DNA of 13,967 bases from Chloroflexota bacterium (GTDB taxonomy: Bacteria > Chloroflexota > UBA6077). The stretch lies in NCBI GenBank assembly GCA_021806765.1, contig JAJZQR010000130.1, forward strand, positions 1 through 13,967, written 5' to 3'. Below the pieces are notes generated by a model. That model was not told where the DNA came from, did not search any database, and was given only the letters and a program-made list of their open reading frames with translations. Positions 1-6,760 of this stretch are shown here, one piece after another (the first letter of the stretch is position 1; every line of letters starts with the position of its first letter). The position numbers were made by a program, and so were the translations under genes.

Positions 1-10
1 TGTCAACACC

Positions 11-34
11 TTTTGTGGCCTCTTTTGTGGCCTC
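11..34. repeat. 12-bp perfect tandem repeat upstream of the IclR gene
   Basis: The 12-mer TTTTGTGGCCTC occurs twice back to back at 11-22 and 23-34, just upstream of the putative promoter at 51-79. TGTCAA at 1-6 is the exact reverse complement of the TTGACA at 51-56, so it could be the -35 box of a divergent promoter reading off the left edge. A regulator-binding role for the repeat is conceivable but unproven. Confidence 0.5.
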
Positions 35-50
35 TGTAAGTGCGAAGGTC

Positions 51-79
51 TTGACAACGGCTGCCCCGGGTGGTAATTT
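51..79 (+). promoter_or_regulatory. Putative sigma70-type promoter of the IclR gene
   Basis: A perfect TTGACA -35 box at 51-56 is followed after 17 bases by TAATTT at 74-79, a weak -10 box matching 3 of 6 consensus positions. Transcription would begin near 86, which fits an IclR start codon at 114 and argues against the longer reading frame from GTG 15. Downstream, TTCC (97-100) and GGAA (109-112) form a short inverted repeat that could be an autoregulatory site, because IclR-family proteins often bind TTCC/GGAA-type palindromes near their own promoters. That last point is weak. Confidence 0.45.
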
Positions 80-113
80 CATCTTGCAGGATGTTGTTCC
101 ATCAGGTGGGAAG

Positions 114-893
114 ATGGTCCTCACTATGGCCCCGCGACGATCCACCGCTTCCGTCCGCTCGGTAGAGCGCACCCTGGATCTGCTGATGGCGCTGGAGAGG
201 GCCGAGCAGCCACTGGGGCTGAGCGAGCTGGCCCGCATCGTCGATATACCCAAGACCACAGCCCAGCGCCTCCTGGGGGTGCTGGAGCGCCGTGGCTTCG
301 TACAGAAGGAGCGAGGATCCTACCAGCTGGGCGCCGGGATCGTCCCCCTGGCCGGCGCTTTCCTGGCGGGAAACAGCCTCGCCAAGGCCGCCCTGCCGGT
401 CCTGGAGGAGCTGGCCGCCCTGTCGGGGGAGACTGTCTCATTGCAGGTGCGGCAGGGGTTTGACCGGGTCGTCGTCCAGCGAGTCCGCAGCCCCCACTCC
501 CTGGGGTACACCCTGAACATCGGGCAACGTCTTCCCCTCCACGTGGGGGCCTCGGGCAAGGTGTTGATGGCCTCCATGCCTGAGGAGGAGCTTCGGCAGT
601 TCCTGGAACCGCTGGGCGAGTTCCGTCTCGCGGATGGCGAGACCGTGACCAGGGAGGAGCTTCTGGAGAGGCTGCGGCAGCTCCGGCTCGAGGGATTCGC
701 CGTCAGCCTGGGAGAGAGGGAGGTGGGGGTCGTCTCGCTGGCGGTGCCGGTGGTGAGGCCCGGAGGCGGCACCATCGCCGCCCTGGCCGTCACCGGCCCT
801 CCCACTCGGATGACCCAGGAGAGGGTGGAGCAGCTATCGATAGAGGTTCGGCGAGCCGCCCGGGAGGTAGCCCGGCTGTACAGCCGCATGTAG
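114..893 (+). CDS. IclR-family transcriptional regulator
   Basis: This is a 259-residue protein of typical IclR length. An N-terminal winged helix-turn-helix covers about residues 15-75, with the recognition region LSELARIVDIPKTTAQRLL near 37-55. A C-terminal effector-binding domain follows from about residue 80, including the family's characteristic LPLHVGASGKVLMA stretch at 140-153. The frame is open back to GTG 15, but I choose ATG 114 because AGGTGGG lies just upstream, a promoter sits inside the longer frame, and the family starts shortly before the HTH. ATG 126 is the alternative. IclR proteins usually sense a small aromatic or organic acid and control adjacent catabolic genes. The CoA-transferase, lyase and tricarboxylate transporter genes follow on the same strand, 58 bases downstream, so it is probably their local regulator. 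The effector is not readable from sequence. Confidence 0.93.
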   Translation: MVLTMAPRRSTASVRSVERTLDLLMALERAEQPLGLSELARIVDIPKTTAQRLLGVLERRGFVQKERGSYQLGAGIVPLAGAFLAGNSLAKAALPVLEELAALSGETVSLQVRQGFDRVVVQRVRSPHSLGYTLNIGQRLPLHVGASGKVLMASMPEEELRQFLEPLGEFRLADGETVTREELLERLRQLRLEGFAVSLGEREVGVVSLAVPVVRPGGGTIAALAVTGPPTRMTQERVEQLSIEVRRAAREVARLYSRM

Positions 894-951
894 AGTGGGA
901 GAGGAACGAGCCGACCGCGGGGAAGGGGCCGGCCGACAGGAGGAGCTGTTG

Positions 952-2184
952 ATGGAAGGGGCGGAATCGAGCAACGGCAGCCTTTTCCAGGGACCGCTGG
1001 CCGGTGTCAGGGTGATCGACCTGGCGACGATGTTCGCCGGCCCCTTCGCTGCCAGCCTGCTGGCCGACTTCGGCGCCGACGTCATCCACGTGGAACTGCC
1101 CAGGGTGGGCGACGCCAATCGCGGGATGCCCCCGGTCGTCAAGGGAATCCCGGGTACCTGGACCATCCTGGCCAGAAACAAGCGATCCCTCAGCCTGGAC
1201 GTCCGCAAGGACAAGGGCAAGGAGATCCTGAAAAGGTTGGTCGCGACGGCGGATGTCGTGATCGAGAACTTCCGCCCCGGCACCCTGGAGGGCTGGGGGC
1301 TGGGCTACGACGTGCTGAAGCAGGTCAACCCCAGGATCATCCTCGTGCGGATCTCGGGCTACGGCCAGACGGGCCCCTACGCCGAGAAGGCCGGCTTCGG
1401 GACCCCGGCGGCCGCCTTTAGCGGGATCACCTACCTCCAGGGCTACCCGGACAGGCCGCCGGTTAGCCCGCCCCTCGCCCTGGTGGACTACATCACCGGC
1501 ACCTACGGCGCCCTGGCCGCGGTCATGGCACTGTACCACCTCAAGGCCCACAGGGGAGCCGAAGGCCAGGTAGCGGACATAGCTCTCTTCGAAGCGGCCT
1601 TCCGGATGCTGGAACCGGTGGTAGCGGAGTACGGTCTCACAGGCAAGGTCAAGGAGAGGGGAGGGCATATCGGGCAGGGCGCGGCCCCCAGCGGGACCTT
1701 CCGGTGCCGGGACGGCAAGTGGGTGGTGATGGTCACCAGCACCCAGCGCACCTTCGTCCGCCTCGCCGAGGTAATCGGCCGCATGGATCTGCTGAAGGAT
1801 CCCCGCTTCGACACCAACCCCCACCGAGCCGAGCACCGACAGGAGATCTACGACGTCGTCCAGGAGTGGTTCTCCCGATACACGGCCACGGAGGCCTTCA
1901 AGATCCTGGATGGGAACGGCGTCCCCTGCTGCCCCATCTACAGCATCGCCGACATCTTCCAGGACCCCCACTATCGGGCACGGGAGGACCTGATCGAGGT
2001 GGACCACCCGGTCCTGGGAAAGGTGACGATGCCGGGTCTGGTCCCCAAGTTCTCGGCTACCCCCGGAGCCGTGCGGTTCCCGGGGCCCAGCACCATCGGC
2101 GAGCACAACCGGGAGATCCTGGTCCAGGAGCTAGGTTTCACTCCGGAGGAGATGGAAGCCCTCGCGGCCGAGGAAGTGATTTAG
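952..2184 (+). CDS. Class III CoA-transferase (CaiB/BaiF, formyl-CoA transferase family)
   Basis: This 410-residue cytosolic enzyme belongs to the CaiB/BaiF family, which moves CoA between carboxylic acids through a mixed-anhydride/thioester intermediate on an Asp. Visible marks are the N-terminal LAGVRVIDLATMFAGPFA block, the NKRSLSLDV motif at 76-84, GYGQTGPY at 136-143, and the presumed catalytic Asp179 in LVDYITG. ATG 952 is chosen over GTG 895 because AGGAGG (939-944) lies 7 bases upstream and the N-terminal homology begins right after. The next genes encode an HMG-CoA-lyase-like enzyme and a tricarboxylate-type importer, so the likely job is to load CoA onto an imported branched dicarboxylate. 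Family precedents are human SUGCT, which uses glutarate and hydroxymethylglutarate, and succinyl-CoA:citramalate CoA-transferase. The exact donor and acceptor are inferred from context. Confidence 0.93.
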   Translation: MEGAESSNGSLFQGPLAGVRVIDLATMFAGPFAASLLADFGADVIHVELPRVGDANRGMPPVVKGIPGTWTILARNKRSLSLDVRKDKGKEILKRLVATADVVIENFRPGTLEGWGLGYDVLKQVNPRIILVRISGYGQTGPYAEKAGFGTPAAAFSGITYLQGYPDRPPVSPPLALVDYITGTYGALAAVMALYHLKAHRGAEGQVADIALFEAAFRMLEPVVAEYGLTGKVKERGGHIGQGAAPSGTFRCRDGKWVVMVTSTQRTFVRLAEVIGRMDLLKDPRFDTNPHRAEHRQEIYDVVQEWFSRYTATEAFKILDGNGVPCCPIYSIADIFQDPHYRAREDLIEVDHPVLGKVTMPGLVPKFSATPGAVRFPGPSTIGEHNREILVQELGFTPEEMEALAAEEVI

Positions 2185-2187
2185 AAG

Positions 2188-2256
2188 CAGTCAGCTATCA
2201 GCAATCAGCCTTCAAGGGCCTGCTGACGGCTAACAGCTGATGGCCGACAGCTGGGA
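2188..2256. repeat. Inverted array of degenerate GCTGAYN heptamers
   Basis: The right arm reads as consecutive 7-base units: GCTGACG (2222), GCTAACA (2229), GCTGATG (2236), GCCGACA (2243) and GCTG (2250). The left arm at 2191-2210 is the same heptamer in reverse complement (TCAGCTA, TCAGCAA, TCAGCC). The arms can fold into an imperfect hairpin around the loop TTCAAGGGCC. The array fills the gap between the CoA-transferase stop and the lyase RBS. Related units occur at 3199-3215, 4428-4453 and 4544-4574, which marks it as a dispersed intergenic repeat. The function is unknown. Confidence 0.7.
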
Positions 2257-2263
2257 GGTTCCT

Positions 2264-3202
2264 ATGCAGTTACCAGCCAGGGTCAAGATCGTCGAGGTGG
2301 GGCCGCGGGACGGATTCCAGGCCGAGCGGCAGTGGATCCCCACCGAGACCAAGATCGAGATCGTCAACGCCCTCTCGCGGAGCGGGATAAGGGACATCCA
2401 GGCCACCTCTTTCGTTCATCCGAAGGCGGTGCCGCAATTGGCCGACGCCGAGGAGGTGATGGCCAGGATCGATCGGGTGCCGGGGGTGGAGTACCGGGTG
2501 TTGGTGCCCAACATGAAGGGGCTTCAGCGGGCCCTGGCCTTCAAGCCGAAACGAATGAACTTCATGATGTCCGTCACGGAATCCCACAACCGTTCCAACG
2601 CCAACTGCTCCATCGAGGAGTCGCTGAAGGGGTTCGAGGCAATGGCTCTCTCCGCCCACGAGGCGGGGGTTCAACCTGTCGGTGGCATGGCCTGCACCTT
2701 CGGCTGTCCCTTCGAGGGGGAGGTGCCGATCCAGCAGATCGAGCGGATAGCGAAGCGATACCTGGAGATGGGCATCACGGAGATGGGACTCTCCGACACC
2801 ATCGGCGTGGCCAACCCCCGCCAGGTCTACCGCGTGGCCGCCCAGATGCTGGACCGTTTCCCCCAGGTTCAGTGGAACCTCCACCTGCACAACACCCGCG
2901 ACATGGCGCTGGCCAACATCCTGGCCGCCATGCAGGCCGGCATGACCAGCTTCGAGTCCTCAATCTGCGGTCTGGGGGGCTGCCCCTATGCGCCGGGCGC
3001 CACCGGAAACGTGGCCACCGAGGATCTGGTGAACATGCTGACGGAGATGGGGATCGAGGCGGGGGTGGATCTGGACGCCCTGATCGCCCTGGCCAAGAGG
3101 GTCCAGGAGGTAATCCCCCACCGGCTGGACAGCTGCATGGTGCGAGCCGGCAGGCGGACAGAGCTGAAGCCGGCCCCCAAGGAGCAGCAGAAGGTTGGAT
3201 AG
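2264..3202 (+). CDS. Hydroxymethylglutaryl-CoA lyase family protein (DRE-TIM metallolyase)
   Basis: This 312-residue protein matches bacterial HMG-CoA lyases, which cleave HMG-CoA to acetyl-CoA and acetoacetate in a TIM barrel using a divalent metal. The core motifs are present: EVGPRDGFQ at 11-19 (catalytic Arg15, metal ligand Asp16), Asp178 in LSDTIG, metal ligands His207 and His209 in HLHN, and GLGGCPYAPGATGN at 236-249 with mobile-loop Cys240 and Asn249. A constant offset of 26 maps these onto the human enzyme. Gln46 replaces human Glu72 and Asn210 replaces human Asp236, so the substrate may be a relative such as citramalyl-CoA. ATG 2264 has GGGAGG 5 bases upstream. ATG 2240 lies inside the heptamer repeat and is rejected. 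The product of the upstream CoA-transferase is the likely substrate. Confidence 0.92.
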   Translation: MQLPARVKIVEVGPRDGFQAERQWIPTETKIEIVNALSRSGIRDIQATSFVHPKAVPQLADAEEVMARIDRVPGVEYRVLVPNMKGLQRALAFKPKRMNFMMSVTESHNRSNANCSIEESLKGFEAMALSAHEAGVQPVGGMACTFGCPFEGEVPIQQIERIAKRYLEMGITEMGLSDTIGVANPRQVYRVAAQMLDRFPQVQWNLHLHNTRDMALANILAAMQAGMTSFESSICGLGGCPYAPGATGNVATEDLVNMLTEMGIEAGVDLDALIALAKRVQEVIPHRLDSCMVRAGRRTELKPAPKEQQKVG

Positions 3203-3215
3203 CCATCAGCCGTCG
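3199..3215. repeat. Partial GCTGAYN heptamer repeat overlapping the lyase stop codon
   Basis: On the minus strand this segment reads CGACGGCTGATGGCTAT, which is one and a half units of the same heptamer family seen at 2188-2256 and 4428-4574. It overlaps the TAG stop of the lyase gene at 3200-3202. It looks like a half-element or decayed copy. Confidence 0.5.
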
Positions 3216-3326
3216 AAAGGAGGTGCGGCGGGAGAGCATCGCCCCGGGAAGGTGAAACCGCTACCCAGGATGATCGAGAGAGAGCCAACGGACTCAGCAG
3301 GGCTGAGCAAGGAGAAGGAGGTTACC

Positions 3327-4421
3327 GTGATTAGGAAACCCAGGCTCTGGCTACTCGTCGTTGGCGTTCTGGCGCTATCCCTGTCCCTGGTCGCGTGCGG
3401 AGGGCAGGCTGCAGCGCCGGCTCCAGCCAAACCGGCCGATCAGGCGGCCAAACCGGCTGCCGCCGAACCCGCAAAGGCTCCCGCCGCTGCCCCGGCGGCG
3501 CCTACTGCAGCGCCTGCCGCCCCGAAGGTCGACTATCCGCCCAAGACCGTCACCTTCATCGCCCCCTCCAAGCCGGGCAGCGGCTTCGACACCACGGCGC
3601 GAGCCATCGCCTCGACCCTGGAGAAGGAGAAGTTGATCACCTTCGCCCTGCCGGTGCAGAACTCCAGTAGCCCGCCAGAGGGCATGGCCACCATCGTGCA
3701 GCAGTTCAAGGGCAAGGCCGATATGATCAACGTCGGCTCCATCACCACCTTCCTGAACAAGGCCAGTGGTGCATCCCCCTACGGCCATAAGGACATCACC
3801 CCCATCGCATCCCTGCTCTCCACCTACTACGGTGTCGTCGTGCGGGCGGACTCGCCCTACAAGACCCTGACGGACCTGCTGAAGGACCTGAAGGAGAAGC
3901 CCGATCAGACACCGCTGTGCGGTGGCCAGTCCGACGACCGCATCGCCTACGGTGCCCTCGCCCTGGCCTACGGCGCGGATCTGAAGAAGATCAACTACGC
4001 CGCCTACTCCGGCGGGACCGAGGCGAGCGCGGTGCTGTTGGAAGGCTCCGCCAAGGCGGAGATCACCACCATCGACGACATCATGGGGCTGATCGAGTCC
4101 AAGAAGGTGCGCGCGTTGGCGGTTAGCGGCAGCCAAAGGCTGACCGGTGTGCTGGCCGACGTCCCCACCTTCAAAGAGGCTGGGGTGAACCTGGAGTGGT
4201 CGAACTTCCGGTTCATCGCGGGTGGCCCCGCCATGCCCGACTACGCCGTGTCCTACTGGCAGGGCATGCTGGACAAGATGATCAAGACCCAGACCTGGAA
4301 GGACAACATGGCCAAGTACCGCTGGGTCGACAACTTCGTCGTCAAGGACCTCGGCAAGTACATGGACGAGAAGGGCGTGCTGATCGACAAGGTCGCGGGC
4401 GAGCTGGGCCTGAAGCAGTAG
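3327..4421 (+). CDS. tctC: TctC/Bug-type solute-binding lipoprotein of a tripartite tricarboxylate transporter
   Basis: This 364-residue extracytoplasmic binding protein captures a carboxylate and hands it to TctAB. It has a positively charged N-terminus, a hydrophobic segment to residue 20, and a lipobox LVAC with lipidated Cys24. An Ala/Pro-rich linker spans about 25-67. The Bug fold starts at about 70 with VTFIAP and the ligand-loop sequence PSKPGSGFDTTAR at 80-92, where Asp88 sits at the position that usually contacts the ligand amino or carboxyl group. GTG 3327 is chosen because AAGGAGG (3315-3321) lies 5 bases upstream and the signal peptide begins there. The frame is open further upstream, to TTG 3195, and that extension would bury the signal peptide. 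The tctB and tctA genes follow. Specificity cannot be read, but the enzymes upstream point to a branched dicarboxylate or tricarboxylate. Confidence 0.93.
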   Translation: MIRKPRLWLLVVGVLALSLSLVACGGQAAAPAPAKPADQAAKPAAAEPAKAPAAAPAAPTAAPAAPKVDYPPKTVTFIAPSKPGSGFDTTARAIASTLEKEKLITFALPVQNSSSPPEGMATIVQQFKGKADMINVGSITTFLNKASGASPYGHKDITPIASLLSTYYGVVVRADSPYKTLTDLLKDLKEKPDQTPLCGGQSDDRIAYGALALAYGADLKKINYAAYSGGTEASAVLLEGSAKAEITTIDDIMGLIESKKVRALAVSGSQRLTGVLADVPTFKEAGVNLEWSNFRFIAGGPAMPDYAVSYWQGMLDKMIKTQTWKDNMAKYRWVDNFVVKDLGKYMDEKGVLIDKVAGELGLKQ

Positions 4422-4427
4422 TAGGCG

Positions 4428-4574
4428 GCTAGCTGACAGCGATCAGCCATCGGCCGGCCGACCTCTCCCCCTACCCCTCCCCTATGTGGGGAGGGGAGCC
4501 CCCTTTCCCCTTTTGGGGAAGGGGGCAGGGGGTTAGGTAGGCAGCTGACGGCTGATCGCTGAGGGCTGATAGCC
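4428..4574. repeat. Composite nested palindromic element: heptamer arms around two hairpins
   Basis: The right arm is four clean heptamers, GCTGACG, GCTGATC, GCTGAGG and GCTGATA, starting at 4544, 4551, 4558 and 4565. The left arm (4428-4453) carries the inverse, including AGCGATCAGCC at 4438-4448, whose exact 11-base complement is GGCTGATCGCT at 4550-4560. Between the arms lie two tight hairpins (4474-4496 and 4500-4525). The element sits in the tctC-tctB gap and resembles REP- or MITE-like intergenic DNA. No coding sequence is evident. Confidence 0.7.
4474..4525 (+). terminator. Double GC-rich hairpin inside the tctC-tctB gap (attenuator or processing site)
   Basis: Hairpin 1 pairs CCCCTCCCC (4474-4482) with GGGGAGGGG (4488-4496), a perfect 9-bp stem with a 5-base loop. 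Hairpin 2 pairs 4500-4510 with 4515-4525, an 11-bp stem with one G-U pair and a TTTT loop. Neither has a following T-run, so complete termination is unlikely. A 3'-end stabiliser that raises tctC mRNA over tctBA mRNA would fit the usual excess of binding protein over membrane subunits. This role is an inference. Confidence 0.5.
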
Positions 4575-4588
4575 AAAGGGGGTGGATC

Positions 4589-5053
4589 ATGAGCTTCGAC
4601 AGGGGCCTCTCCATCGGCCTCTTCCTCTTCGGTTCCTGGGCGCTCTACCTGTCGATCACCATGCCCAAGACGGCGATACGCCAGACGGTGGGGCCTGAAG
4701 TGTTCCCTATGGTCATCTCCGTCTGCATTATGCTGACCGCCATCTCCCTGTTCGTAAAGACCACGCGGGAGAAGTCCGCCAGCGCCCGGCGCTCGGAGCT
4801 GCCGGAGGGGGTGAGGGAAGACCGCCGGACTCAGATGCTGGCGCTGCTCGGCATAGCGGTCTACGTCTTTGCGATGGAGCCCCTCGGCTACATCGTATCG
4901 ACCTCCCTCCTCTGCATCTACGAAGCCGCTGTTTTCGAGACGGGCCACTGGGTGCGCAACGTCCTGAGTGGAGTTGGCTTCAGCGTGTTCGTCTACGCCA
5001 CCTTCGTCAACTTCCTGGACGTGTTGCTGCCCAAGGGCATCCTGGGATGGTGA
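4589..5053 (+). CDS. tctB: TctB, small membrane subunit of the tripartite tricarboxylate transporter
   Basis: This 154-residue, very hydrophobic protein has four likely transmembrane segments, at about residues 7-24, 38-57, 84-102 and 124-145. Length and topology match TctB, the poorly conserved small subunit that sits with TctA in the membrane. The C-terminal FLDVLLPKG matches the LP-G ending common in the family, and VGPEVFPMVIS near 34-44 matches the conserved GP-x-FP turn. ATG 4589 follows the purine-rich AAAGGGGGTGG at 4575-4585. The gene lies immediately after the heptamer repeat and 14 bases before tctA. The identity rests on hydrophobicity, size and position next to tctA as much as on motifs. 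Confidence 0.9.
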   Translation: MSFDRGLSIGLFLFGSWALYLSITMPKTAIRQTVGPEVFPMVISVCIMLTAISLFVKTTREKSASARRSELPEGVREDRRTQMLALLGIAVYVFAMEPLGYIVSTSLLCIYEAAVFETGHWVRNVLSGVGFSVFVYATFVNFLDVLLPKGILGW

Positions 5054-5067
5054 GGAGAGCGTAGTAG

Positions 5068-6594
5068 ATGGATCAGTTCTTCAACAACATCGCCATTGGC
5101 TTCGGCGTAGCTCTCACCCCGGAGAACGTCTTCTACTGCTTCGTCGGGACAATCCTGGGGACAGTGATCGGCGTCCTCCCCGGGATCGGTCCCATCACCG
5201 CCATCGCCATCCTGCTGCCCGCCACCTACAACATGCCCCCCACCACGGCGGTGATCATGCTGTGCGGCATGTACTACGGGGCCACCTACGGTGGCTCCAC
5301 CACCTCGATCCTGATCAATACCCCAGGGGAGGCCTCCTCCGCCGTCACCTGCCTGGACGGCTACCAGATGGCCAAGCAGGGAAGGGCCAAGACGGCCCTG
5401 GCCACCGCGGCCATCGGTTCCTTCTTCGGGGGTACCGTCGCGACCGTTCTCCTGATGCTGATCTCCCCGCTGGTTGCGGCCCTGGCCCTCAAGTTCGCTC
5501 CCCCGGAGTACTTCGCCCTGATGGTGGTTGCCCTCACCATGGTCTCCGGCCTGACCACCGGCTCGGCGGTGAAGGGGCTGGTATCCACCCTCCTCGGCCT
5601 TCTGCTCTCTATGGTGGGACTGGACGCGCAGGCCGGAGCCCAGCGCTTCATCTTCGGCATGCCCGAGCTGATGGAGGGGATCGACTTCATCGTGGTGGCC
5701 ATTGGGCTCTTCGCCATCTCCGAGGTGCTGATGGCGGCCGGCGTCTTCAAGAAGGTCACGCCCGAGGTGCTGAAAGTGAAGGGCCAGGTGTGGATCTCCT
5801 GGCAGGACCTGAAGGACTCCTTCCCCTCCTACGTGCGGTGCACCGCCCTGGGGTTCGCCATCGGAGCCCTGCCCGGCGCGGGCGGCACCACATCCTCCTT
5901 CATGTCCTACGTCATGGAGAAGAAGCTCTCCAAGCATCCGGAGCGGTTTGGACATGGCGCCATCGAGGGGGTGGCCGGACCTGAGACGGCCAACAACGCC
6001 GCTCACCAGGCGGCACTGGTGCCGCTCATGACCCTCGGGATCCCGACCAGCGGGGTCACGGCCCTGCTGTTAGGAGCTTTCATGGTCTACGGCCTGCAGC
6101 CCGGGCCGCTGCTGTTTCAGAACAACCCGGAGTTTGTCTGGGCCGTCTTCGCCAGCATGTACGTGGGGAACGTGATCCTGCTGATCCTGAACCTGCCGCT
6201 GGTGAACCTCTTCGCCAAGCTGCTGGACCTGCCGGGCGCGGTCCTCTACTCCATGGTGATCGCCTTCTGCATCCTGGGGGTCTACGGGCTGCGGCTCTCG
6301 ATGTTCGACGTAGGCCTGATGCTGGCCTTCGGGATCATCGGCTACTTCATGCGGAGCTACAACTACCCCATGGCACCCTGCCTGTTGGCTCTGATACTGG
6401 GCGACCTGATGGAGCAGAACTTCCGTCGGGCCCTGGCCCTGTCGGCAGGCAACCCGGCGATCTTCTTCACCCGGCCGATCACCGTGGGGCTGATGCTGGT
6501 CGCGGTCGTGATCATCTTCGGGCCCCTGGTGATGGGATCCTGGCGGGCCGCCCGATCGCGGGTGGCCGCGGAGGTCGAGGCGGAAAGCGCCTGA
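5068..6594 (+). CDS. tctA: TctA, large membrane subunit of the tripartite tricarboxylate transporter
   Basis: This 508-residue polytopic membrane protein, with around 10-12 hydrophobic segments, forms the translocation pathway of the cation-gradient-driven transporter. The two family repeats are clear. The first has GVLPGIGP at 35-42 and [17 protein letters not shown] at 68-84 followed by TPGE. The second has [13 protein letters not shown] at 266-278, then [20 protein letters not shown] and the [10 protein letters not shown] region at 305-314. The length is typical. The start is ATG 5068, with GAGGAG at 5052-5057 overlapping the tctB stop, so tctB and tctA are probably translationally coupled. 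With TctC and TctB this makes the importer complete. The substrate is predicted from the neighbouring CoA-transferase and lyase, not from TctA itself. Confidence 0.96.
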   Translation: MDQFFNNIAIGFGVALTPENVFYCFVGTILGTVIGVLPGIGPITAIAILLPATYNMPPTTAVIMLCGMYYGATYGGSTTSILINTPGEASSAVTCLDGYQMAKQGRAKTALATAAIGSFFGGTVATVLLMLISPLVAALALKFAPPEYFALMVVALTMVSGLTTGSAVKGLVSTLLGLLLSMVGLDAQAGAQRFIFGMPELMEGIDFIVVAIGLFAISEVLMAAGVFKKVTPEVLKVKGQVWISWQDLKDSFPSYVRCTALGFAIGALPGAGGTTSSFMSYVMEKKLSKHPERFGHGAIEGVAGPETANNAAHQAALVPLMTLGIPTSGVTALLLGAFMVYGLQPGPLLFQNNPEFVWAVFASMYVGNVILLILNLPLVNLFAKLLDLPGAVLYSMVIAFCILGVYGLRLSMFDVGLMLAFGIIGYFMRSYNYPMAPCLLALILGDLMEQNFRRALALSAGNPAIFFTRPITVGLMLVAVVIIFGPLVMGSWRAARSRVAAEVEAESA

Positions 6595-6603
6595 GGCTTC
6601 CGG

Positions 6604-6635
6604 GGGCAGGAGGCCCCCCAGCGTGCCTCCTGCCC
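6604..6635 (+). terminator. Strong hairpin after tctA, probable end of module 1
   Basis: GGGCAGGAGGC (6604-6614) and GCCTCCTGCCC (6625-6635) form a perfect 11-bp stem with a 10-base loop, beginning 9 bases after the tctA stop. The downstream sequence is pyrimidine-rich but lacks a uniform T-run. It is the natural end of the first transcription unit, because a new promoter appears at 6784. Confidence 0.65.
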
Positions 6636-6760
6636 GAACCCCTTCTTCCCCGAGCCCCACCTCCCGGTCCCCTTCCCCAACGTGAGCCAGACGATCAACC
6701 TAGTGGTCCGCCCCACCAATCGTGATGGTCACCGAGTCGAGAATCCCAAGCACGAGAGAA

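Noticed and set aside
15..113. Upstream extension of the IclR gene to GTG 15
   Set aside because: It would place the promoter-like TTGACA/TAATTT and a tandem repeat inside the coding sequence, and adds about 33 residues with no IclR homology.
895..951. Extension of the CoA-transferase to GTG 895
   Set aside because: An excellent AGGAGG lies 7 bases before ATG 952, and the family N-terminus begins just after it.
790..2106. Long antisense open frame (438 codons) over the CoA-transferase gene
   Set aside because: It is a by-product of high-GC codon bias opposite a clear enzyme gene. Its composition is rich in Gly, Asp, His and Val, it lacks a recognisable domain, and it runs through the IclR/CoA-transferase junction.
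4474..4525. G-rich and C-rich runs as a G-quadruplex or CRISPR-like repeat
   Set aside because: The runs pair perfectly as simple hairpins, there are no regularly spaced spacers, and no cas gene is nearby.
4253..4948. Minus-strand frame crossing the tctC-tctB gap with a PPSPKGERG-like stretch
   Set aside because: That peptide pattern is the chance translation of the C/G-rich hairpin repeat. The frame otherwise lies antisense to two transporter genes.
4968..6006. Long open frames on both strands inside tctB/tctA (+ 4968-5984, - 4993-6006)
   Set aside because: The Arg/His/Gly-rich and Gly/His/Gln-rich translations are typical of out-of-frame reading of a GC-rich gene. TctA motifs are unmistakable in the real frame.
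6703..6728. Short GTGG/CCAC and ACCA/TGGT inverted repeats as extra operators
   Set aside because: Arms are only 4 bases in a GC-rich region, expected by chance. The palindrome at 6819-6833 is far better placed.
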